This document shows positions 35,429-44,559 of a stretch of 64,000 nt of DNA, piece by piece. Numbering within the stretch: the first letter of the stretch is position 1; each line of letters begins with the position of its first letter. The DNA comes from Kineosphaera limosa NBRC 100340 (GTDB taxonomy: Bacteria; Actinomycetota; Actinomycetes; Actinomycetales; Dermatophilaceae). The DNA lies in contig NZ_BAHD01000003.1 of NCBI RefSeq assembly GCF_000298215.1, positions 1-64,000 on the forward strand, written 5' to 3'. A program made the position numbers and the translations under genes. A model generated the notes under the pieces. That model had not been told where the DNA came from and made no database searches. It saw only the letters and a program-made list of their open reading frames with translations.

Positions 35429-37159
35429 ATGAACGGGAGAGCGATCGCAGGCGGACGCCGGCGCGCGGCCGGGTTGGTGGCGTTGGTGACCGCGACGATG
35501 CTGCCGGTCGCGGCGTGCAGCCTGGCGGGGTCGGCGCCGCAGGCGCACTCGAGCGCCCAGGCGCCGGCCGGGTCCGACGAGAACGCCCGGCCGCAGGAGG
35601 GGGCGGCCGGCGGGCAGACCGCAGCCGATGAGACCCCGTCGCGTCTGCCGAGCGCCGCCCAGCTGAGCGCGGCCCGCGCGGACGTGGCGAAGCTGTCGAC
35701 CCGGCGGCTGGCGGCCCAGCTCGTCGTCCCCCGCCAGTCCGGCTCCGCCTCGGCTGCCGCGACGGCCCTGCAGCAGCAGGGTTACGGGGGCTACGCGGTC
35801 TTCCGCGACAACTTGCCCGCCGGGAGCGCGGCCGTGCCGGCGGCAAAGGCGGCCAACCAGGGCTTCACACGCGCGGTCGAGGCCTCCGGTCGCACCTGGC
35901 CGGCGTTCATCTCCATCGATCAGGAGGGCGGGCCGGTGACCCGGCTCGATGCGCCGCTGACGATGTTCCCCGCCGCCATGGCCCTGGGGGCCGCCGACGA
36001 CCAGGGGCTGGCACGCACGGTGGGGGCGGCCTCCGGTGCCGAGCTGCGCGGACTGGGATACACGGTCGTGCTGGCGCCCGACGTCGACGTGACGATCGGC
36101 GCGCAGGACCCGACGATCGGGGTCCGCTCGCCCAGCTCGGACCCCCAGCGCGTCGCCCGTGTCGGTGCTGGCCTGACCGCCGGCTACCTCGACGCGGGCA
36201 TCGTGCCGACCCTCAAGCATTTTCCCGGGCACGGCTCGGTGACCGCCGATACACACGTCGGCACCGTCGTGCAGCCGGCGAGCCTGGCCGCGCTGCGGCA
36301 ACGCGACCTGGTGCCGTTCGCGCAGCTCAAGGGCGCCCCGGCGATCATGACCGCGCACATCGTGGTGCCGGCGCTCGACCGCGACCGGCCCGCGACGGTC
36401 TCGCACAAGGTGCTCACCGGCCTGCTGCGCGAGGAGTTGAGGTTCGGTGGCCTCATCGTCACCGACGCCCTGGAGATGGCGGCGGTCAGCGGGCGGTTCG
36501 GCGCCGGCAAGGCCGCGGTCGAGGCGGTGCGCGCGGGTGCCGACGTGCTGCTCATGCCGGCCGATCCCGCGGCCGCCGTCGATGCCCTCGTCGCCGCCGT
36601 CGACGACGGCACCCTCACCAGGGCGCGGCTCGAGGAGTCGGCGACGCGGATGGTCGCGACGCTGCGCGCCGGCGTGCACGCGGCCCCCGAACCCAGCGCT
36701 CCCGGCAGCCATCAGCAGGTCGCCAAGCAGCTCGCAGCCGCCTCGATCACACAGATCTCTGGGCAGTGTGGGGGCAAGCTCGTCGGCTCGGGTATCTCCA
36801 TCAGCGGCGGCAGCGAAGTCGACCGGGCCGCCCTGACCCGGGCCGCGCAGGCCGCCGGGCTGCGCACAGGCTCCGGGACCACCGTTGCCTTACGCGGCGG
36901 TTCGACCTACCGCGCGGCCGAGAACGCGGGCGAGGCCGGTGGCGGCCGACTCACCGCCGACATCGTCGTCGCGCTCGATGCGCCCTACGCCCTGGCCAAC
37001 GACCGCGCCCGCGTCGCTAAGCTCGCAACATTCGGCCGCACGCCGGCAACCTTCGCCGGGCTCGTCGACGTGCTGCTGGGTCGGCAGGCCGCCGCCGGAA
37101 CACTGCCGGTTGCGGTCGGCGACCACGCCATCGGCTCCGGATGCGGGAGGGAACAGTGA
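35429..37159 (+). CDS. nagZ: Lipoprotein beta-N-acetylhexosaminidase, GH3 family (NagZ-like)
   Basis: A 576-residue exported lipoprotein: lipobox LPVAACSL near residue 30, a disordered ~50-residue linker, the GH3 TIM barrel (about 85-420) and a smaller C-terminal domain (about 430-576). The NagZ His/Asp dyad is in KHFPGHGSVTADTH (H276, D274); the nucleophile is Asp346 in LIVTDALEMA. GH3 NagZ enzymes release GlcNAc from muropeptides; a lipid-anchored form would act on wall fragments outside the membrane. A short ribosome site AGGAGAGGG precedes the ATG. It is coupled to a ribokinase gene by GTGA. Confidence 0.92.
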   Translation: MNGRAIAGGRRRAAGLVALVTATMLPVAACSLAGSAPQAHSSAQAPAGSDENARPQEGAAGGQTAADETPSRLPSAAQLSAARADVAKLSTRRLAAQLVVPRQSGSASAAATALQQQGYGGYAVFRDNLPAGSAAVPAAKAANQGFTRAVEASGRTWPAFISIDQEGGPVTRLDAPLTMFPAAMALGAADDQGLARTVGAASGAELRGLGYTVVLAPDVDVTIGAQDPTIGVRSPSSDPQRVARVGAGLTAGYLDAGIVPTLKHFPGHGSVTADTHVGTVVQPASLAALRQRDLVPFAQLKGAPAIMTAHIVVPALDRDRPATVSHKVLTGLLREELRFGGLIVTDALEMAAVSGRFGAGKAAVEAVRAGADVLLMPADPAAAVDALVAAVDDGTLTRARLEESATRMVATLRAGVHAAPEPSAPGSHQQVAKQLAAASITQISGQCGGKLVGSGISISGGSEVDRAALTRAAQAAGLRTGSGTTVALRGGSTYRAAENAGEAGGGRLTADIVVALDAPYALANDRARVAKLATFGRTPATFAGLVDVLLGRQAAAGTLPVAVGDHAIGSGCGREQ

Positions 37160-37995
37160 GCGGTCGGGTCATCGTCATCGGCTCGTTGAACATCGACCTG
37201 GTGACCCAGGTAGAGCGACACCCAAAACCAGGAGAGACGCTGACCGGATCCGACCTCGTGCGGGTCGCCGGCGGCAAGGGCGCCAATCAGGCCGCCGCGG
37301 CGCAGCGAGCCGGGGCGAATGTCGCCATGGTCGGCCACGTCGGCGACGACGAGGGTGGCCGGGCCTACCGGTCCAGGCTGGCCGACCTCGGCGTCGACGT
37401 CGACCTGCTCGTCACCGACGAGACTCGTCCGACGGGCACGGCCCTGATCGTGGTGGATGCGCAGGGCGAGAACTCCATCGTCATCGCGCCGGGCGCCAAC
37501 GCCTCCGATCGCTGGCCCGACACCCTCGCTCAAGCCCTCGAGGGACTGACCCCCGACGACGTCGTGCTGCTGCAGCAGGAGATCCCGCACGAGGTGAGCG
37601 CCGACGCGATCCGCGGGGCCACCGCCGCCGGCGCGCGGGTGCTCATCAACCTCGCTCCGTTCGCGCCGCTGGAGCAGGAGGTGCTCGACCTCGTCGAGGC
37701 GGTCATCGTCAACGAGCACGAAGCCCAGCAGTTGGCGGAGGCCGGGCTGCACGCGCCGTCGACGATCACGACCTTCGGCGCCAAGGGAGCCGGCTGGGAC
37801 GGCGAGCCGCGCAGCGGCCCGAAGGTACCGGCCGACCAGGTCATCGACACGACAGGCGCCGGCGACGCCTTCTGCGGTGCCCTGTGCGCGGCCCTGGCCG
37901 CCGGGGCGGACCACGATGCCGCGCTCGACGCAGGTCAGGAGTCCGGAGCGACCGCCGTCCGGCACGCCGGGGCCCAACCCGACGCCACCCTGTGA
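37156..37995 (+). CDS. rbsK: Ribokinase-family sugar kinase (PfkB)
   Basis: A 279-residue PfkB kinase with GSLNIDLVTQVERHPKPGET, the sugar-binding VAGGKGANQAAAAQRAG, and the anion hole/catalytic base motif DTTGAGDAFCGAL (Asp237). These match ribokinase closely. It starts at GTG 37156 with GGGAGG upstream and GTGA overlap with nagZ; ATG 37141 is less likely. There is no ribose transporter or repressor nearby, so the substrate may be another sugar, perhaps one released by the NagZ partner. It overlaps the degenerate PfkB gene that follows by GTGA. Confidence 0.88.
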   Translation: MSGRVIVIGSLNIDLVTQVERHPKPGETLTGSDLVRVAGGKGANQAAAAQRAGANVAMVGHVGDDEGGRAYRSRLADLGVDVDLLVTDETRPTGTALIVVDAQGENSIVIAPGANASDRWPDTLAQALEGLTPDDVVLLQQEIPHEVSADAIRGATAAGARVLINLAPFAPLEQEVLDLVEAVIVNEHEAQQLAEAGLHAPSTITTFGAKGAGWDGEPRSGPKVPADQVIDTTGAGDAFCGALCAALAAGADHDAALDAGQESGATAVRHAGAQPDATL

Positions 37996-39026
37996 GTCGG
38001 GCCCCCGAGGGCGGCGCAGCTGTTCGGCCGGTGCCCCACGGCGTCCCTGAGGCTCGGGCGCGCACCGTCGTCGTGGCCGGCGCGGTCCTCGTGGGCCGTC
38101 TGCTGGAGGTCACCGCGCTGGGGGGCGTCCCCGCCCAATACCTGGCCGCGCCGATCTACACCTGGGTCGACGGCGCCGGCGCCGCAGCGGCTGTGGGCGT
38201 CCGCGCCGGCCGCGCGCAAGTGGTGCTCGCCGCCGATGTCGGCGACGACGAAGAGGGGCGCGCGTGCCTCGAACGGCTGACCGCAGCGGGCATCGACACG
38301 ACGCACCTACGGGTGCGCACCGGGGTGGCCACTGGCGCACTTTCCTACTGCCTGCTGCCGTCGGGACCGCAGGAGCCCGTGGCCGTCACGACGCCGCCCG
38401 CCGACCGCACCGGTGGCCTGTACGTGCCGGATCGGGACTCCTACGACCGCCTCGCGACCGAGGAGGTGGCGGCACTGCTCGCGCGCACCAGGCCGGGCGA
38501 CTGCCTGCTGCTCGACGGGTTCACGCTGGCCCGCGAGCCCGAGCTCATCGAGGCCGCCCTCGAGGCGGACCTTCAGCTCGTGGCAGACCTGCGCCCGCTG
38601 CCGCCCTTCGCGGCCGGCTCGACGTCGGCATCCGGTGTCCAACCGCAGCTGTTCGAACGCATCGATGTCGCGGTCGTCGACACCGAGGGCGCCGGCATGC
38701 TCGCGGAGTCCGGAGCGATGTTCGGCTCGACGCTCGTGCTCGACGGCGGCTACGGGGCCTCGTGGGACGGGGCGCTCAGGTCGGTGCCGGAGGCCGTGGC
38801 GGCCGCGGGCGGACAGTACGACAGGTGGGCAACCGTCGATGCGACCTCCGCGTGGGCGCAGCATGCCTTCTGCGGGCGGCTGGCCGCCGAGCTGGCGCAC
38901 GGTCGGGACCGTGAGGAGGCTCTCGACGCCGCCCTGCTCACGTGGTGGCAGCAGGCCCACGTCGATGCTGGCAAGGCGCTTGGCGGCTACTTGCTGGGCC
39001 CCCTCGCCGAACCCGAATGGGACTGA
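37992..39026 (+). CDS. Degenerate PfkB-fold protein (probable pseudokinase)
   Basis: A 344-residue protein alignable with ribokinase over its length: VVVAGAVLVGRLLEVTALGG at the start, ADVGDDEEGRACLERLTAAG, GVATGALSYCLLPSG, and a C-terminal half ending HAFCGRLAAELAHGRDREEA. Where active kinases have GAGD, this one reads SAWAQHAF (286-293): the catalytic Asp is gone and two residues are inserted. The N-terminal GGKGAN sugar motif is also absent. It may regulate the adjoining kinase, bind a ligand, or have a changed reaction. GTGA overlap with rbsK indicates co-translation. Confidence 0.75.
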   Translation: MSRAPEGGAAVRPVPHGVPEARARTVVVAGAVLVGRLLEVTALGGVPAQYLAAPIYTWVDGAGAAAAVGVRAGRAQVVLAADVGDDEEGRACLERLTAAGIDTTHLRVRTGVATGALSYCLLPSGPQEPVAVTTPPADRTGGLYVPDRDSYDRLATEEVAALLARTRPGDCLLLDGFTLAREPELIEAALEADLQLVADLRPLPPFAAGSTSASGVQPQLFERIDVAVVDTEGAGMLAESGAMFGSTLVLDGGYGASWDGALRSVPEAVAAAGGQYDRWATVDATSAWAQHAFCGRLAAELAHGRDREEALDAALLTWWQQAHVDAGKALGGYLLGPLAEPEWD

Positions 39027-39101
39027 GTCCCGTCGTGTCCGGCCAGTGATGATGCGATGGGCGACGCTGGGCGGCACCCTGGGCAGCATGGTGAGGTGGG
39101 C

Positions 39102-41021
39102 ATGAGCAGCGAGTCCGACCGCTCTGCAGGGGAGCAGGTGACACCCGCGCAGGGCTTGGCGCAGGTCTTCGTTGACGAGCTGGCCCGTTGCGGCGTGCGG
39201 CACGTGGTGCTCTGCCCCGGGTCGCGGTCGGCGCCGCTGGCCTACGCGCTGCTCGCCGCCGACCGCCGCGTCGACGCCCGCCGCATCCGGTTGCACGTGC
39301 GCGTCGACGAGCGCAGCGCCGCCTTCCTGGCGCTGGGTCTGGCGCGCGGCAGCCGCCGACCCGCCGCGGTGGTCACGACCTCTGGCACGGCGGTGGCCAA
39401 CCTGCATCCGGCCGTCCTGGAGGCGCACGAAGCCGGCGTGCCGCTGCTCCTGCTCACCGCCGACCGCCCGCCGGAACTGCGCGGCACCCGCGCCAACCAG
39501 ACGACCCAACAGGTCGGCCTCTTCGCTGAGGCCGTGCGCTGGGCCCACGACCTGGGGGTGCCGGAGGCGCTGTGGCCGGGGCAGGCGGCCACGTGGCGCA
39601 CCGTCGTCGACCGCGCCGTCGCCGCCGCCACCGGAGCACTCGGCGGTGAACCCGGACCGGTGCACCTCAACCTCCCCCTGCGCGACCCGCTGGCGCCGTC
39701 GCTCCTGCAGGCCGACGCCACCCCCGCCCCCGACAACGCCCGAGAGGCCGACGACCAGAAACCCGACGCCCGGGACCGTGCGGCCGGCGACGAGCGGGCG
39801 CCGAACCCCGTGCAAGGACGACCGGGTGGGGCCCCCTGGACGGCGACCCCCGCAGCACCCCCGCCCACCGCGCTGTCACCGCACCTGCGCGCCGAGCCGG
39901 CCGTGACCTCGTTCGGCGACCTCGACCTGCCGGGCGATCGCACGCTGGTGCTCCTGGGCGACCTGGGCGATGCCGACGGGCGCCGGTCCGCGCAGGTTGT
40001 GCAGACGGCCCGTCGGCTCGGGGTGCCGGTGCTGGCCGAGCCCTTCGGTACCGGTGATCGGGCGGGGGTCATCCCGCACGGACCGCTGCTGCTGGCCGCC
40101 TCCGACCTGCTGCGCGAGGCGCCGCCGGAGCGGATCCTCGTCGTCGGCCGGCTCACCCTCTCCCGGGAGTTCGCGGCCCTGCTGCGCACCCCCGGCGTGC
40201 GGGTCGAGGTCGTGGCCGACTCGGCGCGCTGGCCCGACCCGGGGCACGTCGCCCACCGCGTGTACCCCTGGTCGACGTGGCGCGCCTGGGGTCAGCTCGC
40301 CGAGCGCGCCGGCGACCGCGAGCCCCGGCCCTGGGCCGCCCGCTGGTTCGAGGCGGGGCGCACTCTGCACGACCTCGTCGAGGCGCACCTCGCTGCGGCC
40401 TGGCGCGACGATGCGGAGGCGACCGGCGTGGCCCTGGCTCAGGCGACGCTGCGCGCGGTGCCCGCGGGCGCGGTCCTCTTCGTCGGCTCGTCGAACAGTG
40501 CCCGCGACGTCGAACTCGCCCGCGGCCCCCGCGGCCCCCTCGTCGTGGCCAACCGCGGACTCGCCGGCATCGACGGCTGCCTGAGCACCGCCACCGGCCT
40601 GGCGTTGGCTCGGGCAGATCACCCCACATACGCGCTCGTCGGCGACCTGACGTTCCTGCACGACGCGAACGCACTGGCCATCGGCCCGGCCGAGCCGGTA
40701 CCCGACCTGACGATCGTGCTCGCCGACGACCGCGGCGGCGGCATCTTCGCCACCCTGGAGTACGGGGACCCGGCCCGCCGCGACGCCGACTCGGCCGGCT
40801 ACGAGCGGATCTTCGCCACCCCGACCGACACCGATGTCGCGGCCCTGTGCGCGGCGCACGGCGTGCCCTACGAGCGCATCACCGGCCGCGCCGACCTCGC
40901 GGCCCGCCTGGCCCCACGCCCCCGCGGACTGCGCGTGCTGCACGTCCCGATCCGCCGCGACGCCGCCCGGGCCGAACGCGCCACGCTCAACGCCCTCGCC
41001 GCGCTCTCCTCCCGCCCGTAA
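39102..41021 (+). CDS. menD: 2-succinyl-5-enolpyruvyl-6-hydroxy-3-cyclohexene-1-carboxylate synthase
   Basis: MenD joins 2-oxoglutarate to isochorismate with thiamine diphosphate, the first committed menaquinone step. The 639-residue protein has CPGSRSAPLAYAL, the catalytic Glu in RVDERSAAFLALGLA, SGTAVANLHPAVLEA, and the ThDP-binding VGDLTFLHDANALA with LADDRGGGIF. An acidic, Pro-rich insert at about 205-265 lengthens it beyond the usual ~560 residues. GAGG lies five bases before ATG 39102. It begins the menaquinone/complex I region. Confidence 0.96.
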   Translation: MSSESDRSAGEQVTPAQGLAQVFVDELARCGVRHVVLCPGSRSAPLAYALLAADRRVDARRIRLHVRVDERSAAFLALGLARGSRRPAAVVTTSGTAVANLHPAVLEAHEAGVPLLLLTADRPPELRGTRANQTTQQVGLFAEAVRWAHDLGVPEALWPGQAATWRTVVDRAVAAATGALGGEPGPVHLNLPLRDPLAPSLLQADATPAPDNAREADDQKPDARDRAAGDERAPNPVQGRPGGAPWTATPAAPPPTALSPHLRAEPAVTSFGDLDLPGDRTLVLLGDLGDADGRRSAQVVQTARRLGVPVLAEPFGTGDRAGVIPHGPLLLAASDLLREAPPERILVVGRLTLSREFAALLRTPGVRVEVVADSARWPDPGHVAHRVYPWSTWRAWGQLAERAGDREPRPWAARWFEAGRTLHDLVEAHLAAAWRDDAEATGVALAQATLRAVPAGAVLFVGSSNSARDVELARGPRGPLVVANRGLAGIDGCLSTATGLALARADHPTYALVGDLTFLHDANALAIGPAEPVPDLTIVLADDRGGGIFATLEYGDPARRDADSAGYERIFATPTDTDVAALCAAHGVPYERITGRADLAARLAPRPRGLRVLHVPIRRDAARAERATLNALAALSSRP

Positions 41022-41087
41022 ACCCCTTCTGCCGCCCCTTCCCGCTGGCACCCCCTCCTGCCGAAAGTCCCACGCTCGGCCCAGAGC

Positions 41088-41141
41088 CACAGTTCTAGCT
41101 CTGCATGTCGCCGCGAACTAGGAATGTCGGCGAACTGGCGG
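41088..41141. repeat. Dispersed palindromic repeat, copy B (diverged)
   Basis: This stretch matches 20644-20695 at most positions, with shared runs such as CTCTG, CGCCGC and TCGGCGAA in the same order. A weakly matching inverted arm lies to the left (from about 41060). It is the second member of the repeat family seen at 20615-20686. Confidence 0.55.
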
Positions 41142-41347
41142 TGGTGTCGCATGTTTGTCTAAGGTTGGAGTGCTTCAGTCGCCGCTCGCGACGATCGTCG
41201 CCAGATGCCGCCGCCAACGCGTCTGGCGACATATGCGCGAGTGACAACCTTTTGCGCGTCAAGGCAGTGAGGGGGTGGGGACAGGCCCGCCGCGTGGGGA
41301 GTGATGCCGCGGGCCCGCGAAGACGTCCGAGCGGCGGCTGAAGAGTT

Positions 41348-41392
41348 CGGGGGATTCCCCGGAGCCGGCAGGGTGGGCTCCGGGGAACCCCG
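41348..41392 (+). promoter_or_regulatory. Strong bulged hairpin in the leader of the CarH-type gene
   Basis: A 12-base stem (41355-41366 with 41376-41387) extends by five more pairs (41348-41352 with 41388-41392) past a two-base bulge, with a 9-base loop. It lies 82 bases before the start codon. It could be an attenuator, a terminator or part of an operator. Confidence 0.55.
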
Positions 41393-41473
41393 AGCCACTG
41401 GTCGGTCGATGGGGCCGAGCGAGGGCATCGAGGGAGGCTGGCCATCACGAAGACGACGACGGCTGAGCCCGCC

Positions 41474-42358
41474 ATGCGCATCGCCGAACTCGCCGCGCGC
41501 ACGGGAGTCAGCCCCCACCTCATCCGGATGTGGGAGCGTCGCTACGGCCTGCTCAGTCCCACGCGCTCCGCCGGTGGTTACCGGTTGTACGGGCCGCGTG
41601 ACGAGGCGCTGCTGAACCAGATGCGCGAACAACGCGCCCAGGGGGTCCCCGCCGGTGAAGCGGTCACCCGGGTGCTCGCGCGGCGGAACGGACGCCCGGC
41701 CCCACCAGCGCCGACCGGCGTCACCGAGCCCAAGAGGCCGAGCCGCGAGCTGCTGGACCACCTGCACGAGGCGGTCCAGGGCTTCGACGAGGTGCGCGCC
41801 TCCGTCGCGCTGGACGATCTGCTCGCCGACCACCCGTTCGGGGCCGGCCTGGACGAGATCCTCATCCCGTACCTGCGCGAGCTCGGGGAGCGCTGGGCCG
41901 ACGGCCGCGCGACCGTCGCGCACGAGCACTTCGCCAGCTCCCTCATCCGCCGCCGACTGGCGCCCCTGTGCCAGACCGACGAGCAAGGAGACGGACCGCT
42001 GGCCCTGCTCGCCTGCCCCTCGGGGGAGCAGCATGACCTGATGCTGATGAGCTTCGGCATCCTGCTGGCGCAGGCTGGCTGGCGGGTGCGGCACCTCGGC
42101 TCGGACACCCCCATGAGCGCCATCACCAGCGCCGCCCAGGCCCTGACCCCTGACCTCGTCGTGCTCTCGGCCACCCGCGCCGAACTGTTCTGGAGCAAAC
42201 GCCCCGAGCTCGGCCAGCTGCGCGACCTCATCGGAGCCGACCGGCTGGCCCTCGCCGGGACCGGAGCGTCCGCGCAACTCGCGGACGACCTGGGCGTGGG
42301 CCGCTTTACCGGCACACCCACCCAAGCAGCCCAAGCCCTCGTCGGCACCCCGCGCTGA
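41474..42358 (+). CDS. MerR-type regulator with B12-binding photosensory domain (CarH/LitR type)
   Basis: A 294-residue regulator: MerR helix-turn-helix (about 1-70, IAELAARTGVSPHLIRMWER), a four-helix cap (about 90-165) and a Rossmann-type cobalamin domain (about 170-285). The light-sensing W-x9-EH motif is intact (W141, E151, H152) and the lower axial ligand lies in SGEQHDLM (H187). In CarH, adenosylcobalamin holds a DNA-bound tetramer in the dark, and light breaks it. ATG 41474 has no ribosome site; a GGGAGG fits an AUC codon ten codons upstream (41444) instead, so the start is uncertain. Targets are unknown; menD and menF flank it. Confidence 0.88.
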   Translation: MRIAELAARTGVSPHLIRMWERRYGLLSPTRSAGGYRLYGPRDEALLNQMREQRAQGVPAGEAVTRVLARRNGRPAPPAPTGVTEPKRPSRELLDHLHEAVQGFDEVRASVALDDLLADHPFGAGLDEILIPYLRELGERWADGRATVAHEHFASSLIRRRLAPLCQTDEQGDGPLALLACPSGEQHDLMLMSFGILLAQAGWRVRHLGSDTPMSAITSAAQALTPDLVVLSATRAELFWSKRPELGQLRDLIGADRLALAGTGASAQLADDLGVGRFTGTPTQAAQALVGTPR

Positions 42359-42395
42359 CCGGTAGCTTGCGGGGCGCACCGGCGGACCCGGGCGC

Positions 42396-43739
42396 CTACG
42401 CCCCCAACAACCCCGTCAGCGCGTCGCGCATCGGCACCAGTTTGGCCTCCGACTCGGCGAGCTCGGCGTCGGGATCGGAGCCGGCGACGATCCCGCAGCC
42501 CGCGAAAATGCGCATCCGCCGCGGATCGTCCGCCGCCATCGCCCCGGAGCGCAAAGCGATCGCCCACTCGCCGTCGCCGCTGGCGTCCATCCATCCGACC
42601 GGACCGGCGTAGCGCCCCCGATCCATCCCCTCCAGCTCGGCGATGAGCCGATCGGCGGTGCTCGTCGGGGTGCCGCAGACGGCGGCCGACGGATGCAGCG
42701 AGGCCGCCAGATCGACCGACGTGTCGCCATTGCGGGTGCGGCCGGCCACGTCCGTGGCCAGGTGCATGACGTTCGGCAGATGCAGCACGAACGGCGACTC
42801 CGGCACGCTCATCGAGGTGCAGTGCCGCGCCAGGCTTTCGGCCACCGACCGCACGGCGTACTCGTGCTCCTCCAGGTCTTTGCTCGAGCGGGCCAGCGAG
42901 CCGGCCAAGGCCAGGTCGTGCTCGTCGTCCCCCGAGCGCCGGATCGTGCCGGCGAGCACCCGCGAGGTCACCAGCCCGCGCTCCAGCCGCACGAGCATCT
43001 CGGGGGTCGCCCCCACCATCCCGTCGACACCGAAGACCCAGGTGCGCGGGTAGCCCGACGCGAGCCGGGTCAACAGGAGGCGTGGATCGATGGGTCGCTC
43101 CGCGATCGCCAGCAGATCGCGGGCCAGCACCACCTTCTCCAGAGTGCCCGCGCCGATCCGCTCGACCGCCTGCGCCACGACCTCGCGCCAGGCCGGCCCC
43201 GACAGGGCTCCGTCCGCGAAGGCGACCTCACCGTGGTCGAGCGGCGGGTCCAGCGGCGGGTCGACGTGCCCCTGCCACAGCCCCGGGTCGCCGGGGTCGG
43301 CCGAGTCGGCGGGGGAGAGGGTCGTCCGCCACCACCGACCGTCGCGGTGCCCCAGGACGACGCGCGGCACGACGAGGCACGAGCCGGCATCGGAGGCGGC
43401 GGAATAGGAGAAGCTACCGAAGGCGAGCGGCCCGCTGCCGAACACGCCCACCTCGTCGTCGACGTCGAGGCGGTCGACGAAGGCCCGCCACCAGGCCTGC
43501 GCATCCGCGAATCGGCCGCGGCCCCACGTGGTGATCCGCCCGGCGATGCCCCAGCCCACGACGCCCTGACCGTCGCGCACCCAGGCGCACAGATCCTCCG
43601 GGCGCCGACCGTGCGGCAGCTGCGCCAGCAGGTCTGCGGGCGCCGGCAGCTCGTCGGCACCGACCAACCGGGTGCGCGCCACCAACCGCGGCTCGCCGGC
43701 CGGGCCGGCGTCCAGGGCGGGCAGCACGGAAGACGTCAC
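42396..43739 (-). CDS. menF: Isochorismate synthase
   Basis: MenF converts chorismate to isochorismate, the substrate of MenD. The 447-residue protein has the chorismate-binding fold in its C-terminal half: [10 protein letters not shown] (general base Lys), the [12 protein letters not shown] region, [28 protein letters not shown] and the terminal magnesium-binding [20 protein letters not shown]. It cannot be separated by eye from EntC-type enzymes; the menaquinone neighbours decide. GTG start at 43739. Divergent from menG with about 60 bases between. Confidence 0.92.
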   Translation of the reverse strand: MTSSVLPALDAGPAGEPRLVARTRLVGADELPAPADLLAQLPHGRRPEDLCAWVRDGQGVVGWGIAGRITTWGRGRFADAQAWWRAFVDRLDVDDEVGVFGSGPLAFGSFSYSAASDAGSCLVVPRVVLGHRDGRWWRTTLSPADSADPGDPGLWQGHVDPPLDPPLDHGEVAFADGALSGPAWREVVAQAVERIGAGTLEKVVLARDLLAIAERPIDPRLLLTRLASGYPRTWVFGVDGMVGATPEMLVRLERGLVTSRVLAGTIRRSGDDEHDLALAGSLARSSKDLEEHEYAVRSVAESLARHCTSMSVPESPFVLHLPNVMHLATDVAGRTRNGDTSVDLAASLHPSAAVCGTPTSTADRLIAELEGMDRGRYAGPVGWMDASGDGEWAIALRSGAMAADDPRRMRIFAGCGIVAGSDPDAELAESEAKLVPMRDALTGLLGA

Positions 43740-43798
43740 AAGGGGTCAGCCTAATCCCGGCTCCGCGCCCGGGGCCGCCCTGGGGGAGAATGCCACGC

Positions 43799-44494
43799 AT
43801 GGGTCGCGCCAGTCTGGAGAAGAAGCCCCGCGAGGTCGCCGCGATGTTCGACGACGTCGCGGCCCGCTACGACATCACGAACGACGTGTTGACCGGCGGA
43901 CTCGACCGCTACTGGCGCAAGGTCGTCGTCGGTGAGATCGCCGCTCACCCGGGCGAGCGGGTCCTCGACATCGCTGCCGGCACCGGCACCAGCAGCGTGC
44001 CGCTGGCCGATGCGGGCGTCGACGTGGTGCCGGCCGACTTCTCCCTGGGCATGCTGCTGCAGGGGCGCCGACGCCGCCCCGACCTCGCGTTCACGGCCGC
44101 CGACGCCACGCAACTGCCGTTCGCGGACGGCAGTTTCGACGTCGTGACGATGTCGTTCGGACTGCGCAACGTCGACGACGTGCACGCCGCGCTGCGGGAG
44201 TTCCACCGCGTCACCAAGCGCGGCGGCCGGCTGGTCATCGCTGAGTTCAGCCGCCCCACCAACACCGTGTGGCGCACGCTGTACCACCGCGGCGCGCTGC
44301 GGGTGCTGCCGATGATCGCTCAGCGCGTCAGCTCGGACCCCTCTTCGTACGTCTATCTGGCCGAGTCGATCCAGGCGTGGCCCGATCAGCAGGGGCTCGC
44401 GGACCGCCTGCAGGACGCCGGCTGGGCCGGAGTCGAGTGGCGCGACCTGACCGGCGGAATCGTCGCGGTGCACCGCGCCATCCGCCTCGATTGA
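43799..44494 (+). CDS. menG: Demethylmenaquinone methyltransferase
   Basis: This SAM-dependent methyltransferase performs the last step of menaquinone synthesis. The 231-residue protein has [16 protein letters not shown] (SAM motif I), [42 protein letters not shown] and the family end [17 protein letters not shown] 43799 ([13 protein letters not shown]) matches the usual start; an ATG nine bases earlier is possible. Confidence 0.95.
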   Translation: MGRASLEKKPREVAAMFDDVAARYDITNDVLTGGLDRYWRKVVVGEIAAHPGERVLDIAAGTGTSSVPLADAGVDVVPADFSLGMLLQGRRRRPDLAFTAADATQLPFADGSFDVVTMSFGLRNVDDVHAALREFHRVTKRGGRLVIAEFSRPTNTVWRTLYHRGALRVLPMIAQRVSSDPSSYVYLAESIQAWPDQQGLADRLQDAGWAGVEWRDLTGGIVAVHRAIRLD

Positions 44495-44559
44495 GCGCCA
44501 CCCACGGTCGACGCGACACCGCAAGATGTACCGAACACAACAGATGAGGAAGTTGCAGC

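Larger units (their letters stand above)
41022..41473. other. 452-base non-coding gap between menD and the CarH-type gene
   Basis: No gene is supported here. It holds a diverged copy of the dispersed palindrome (41088-41141) and a strong bulged hairpin (41348-41392). Base composition is less GC-rich around 41085-41260 than in the surrounding genes. The promoter of the CarH-type regulator is presumably here. Confidence 0.6.

Noticed and set aside
37141-37155. Upstream ATG as start of the ribokinase
   Set aside because: The GTG at 37156 has GGGAGG at proper distance and the usual stop-start overlap with nagZ; the upstream ATG would include the ribosome site in the coding frame.
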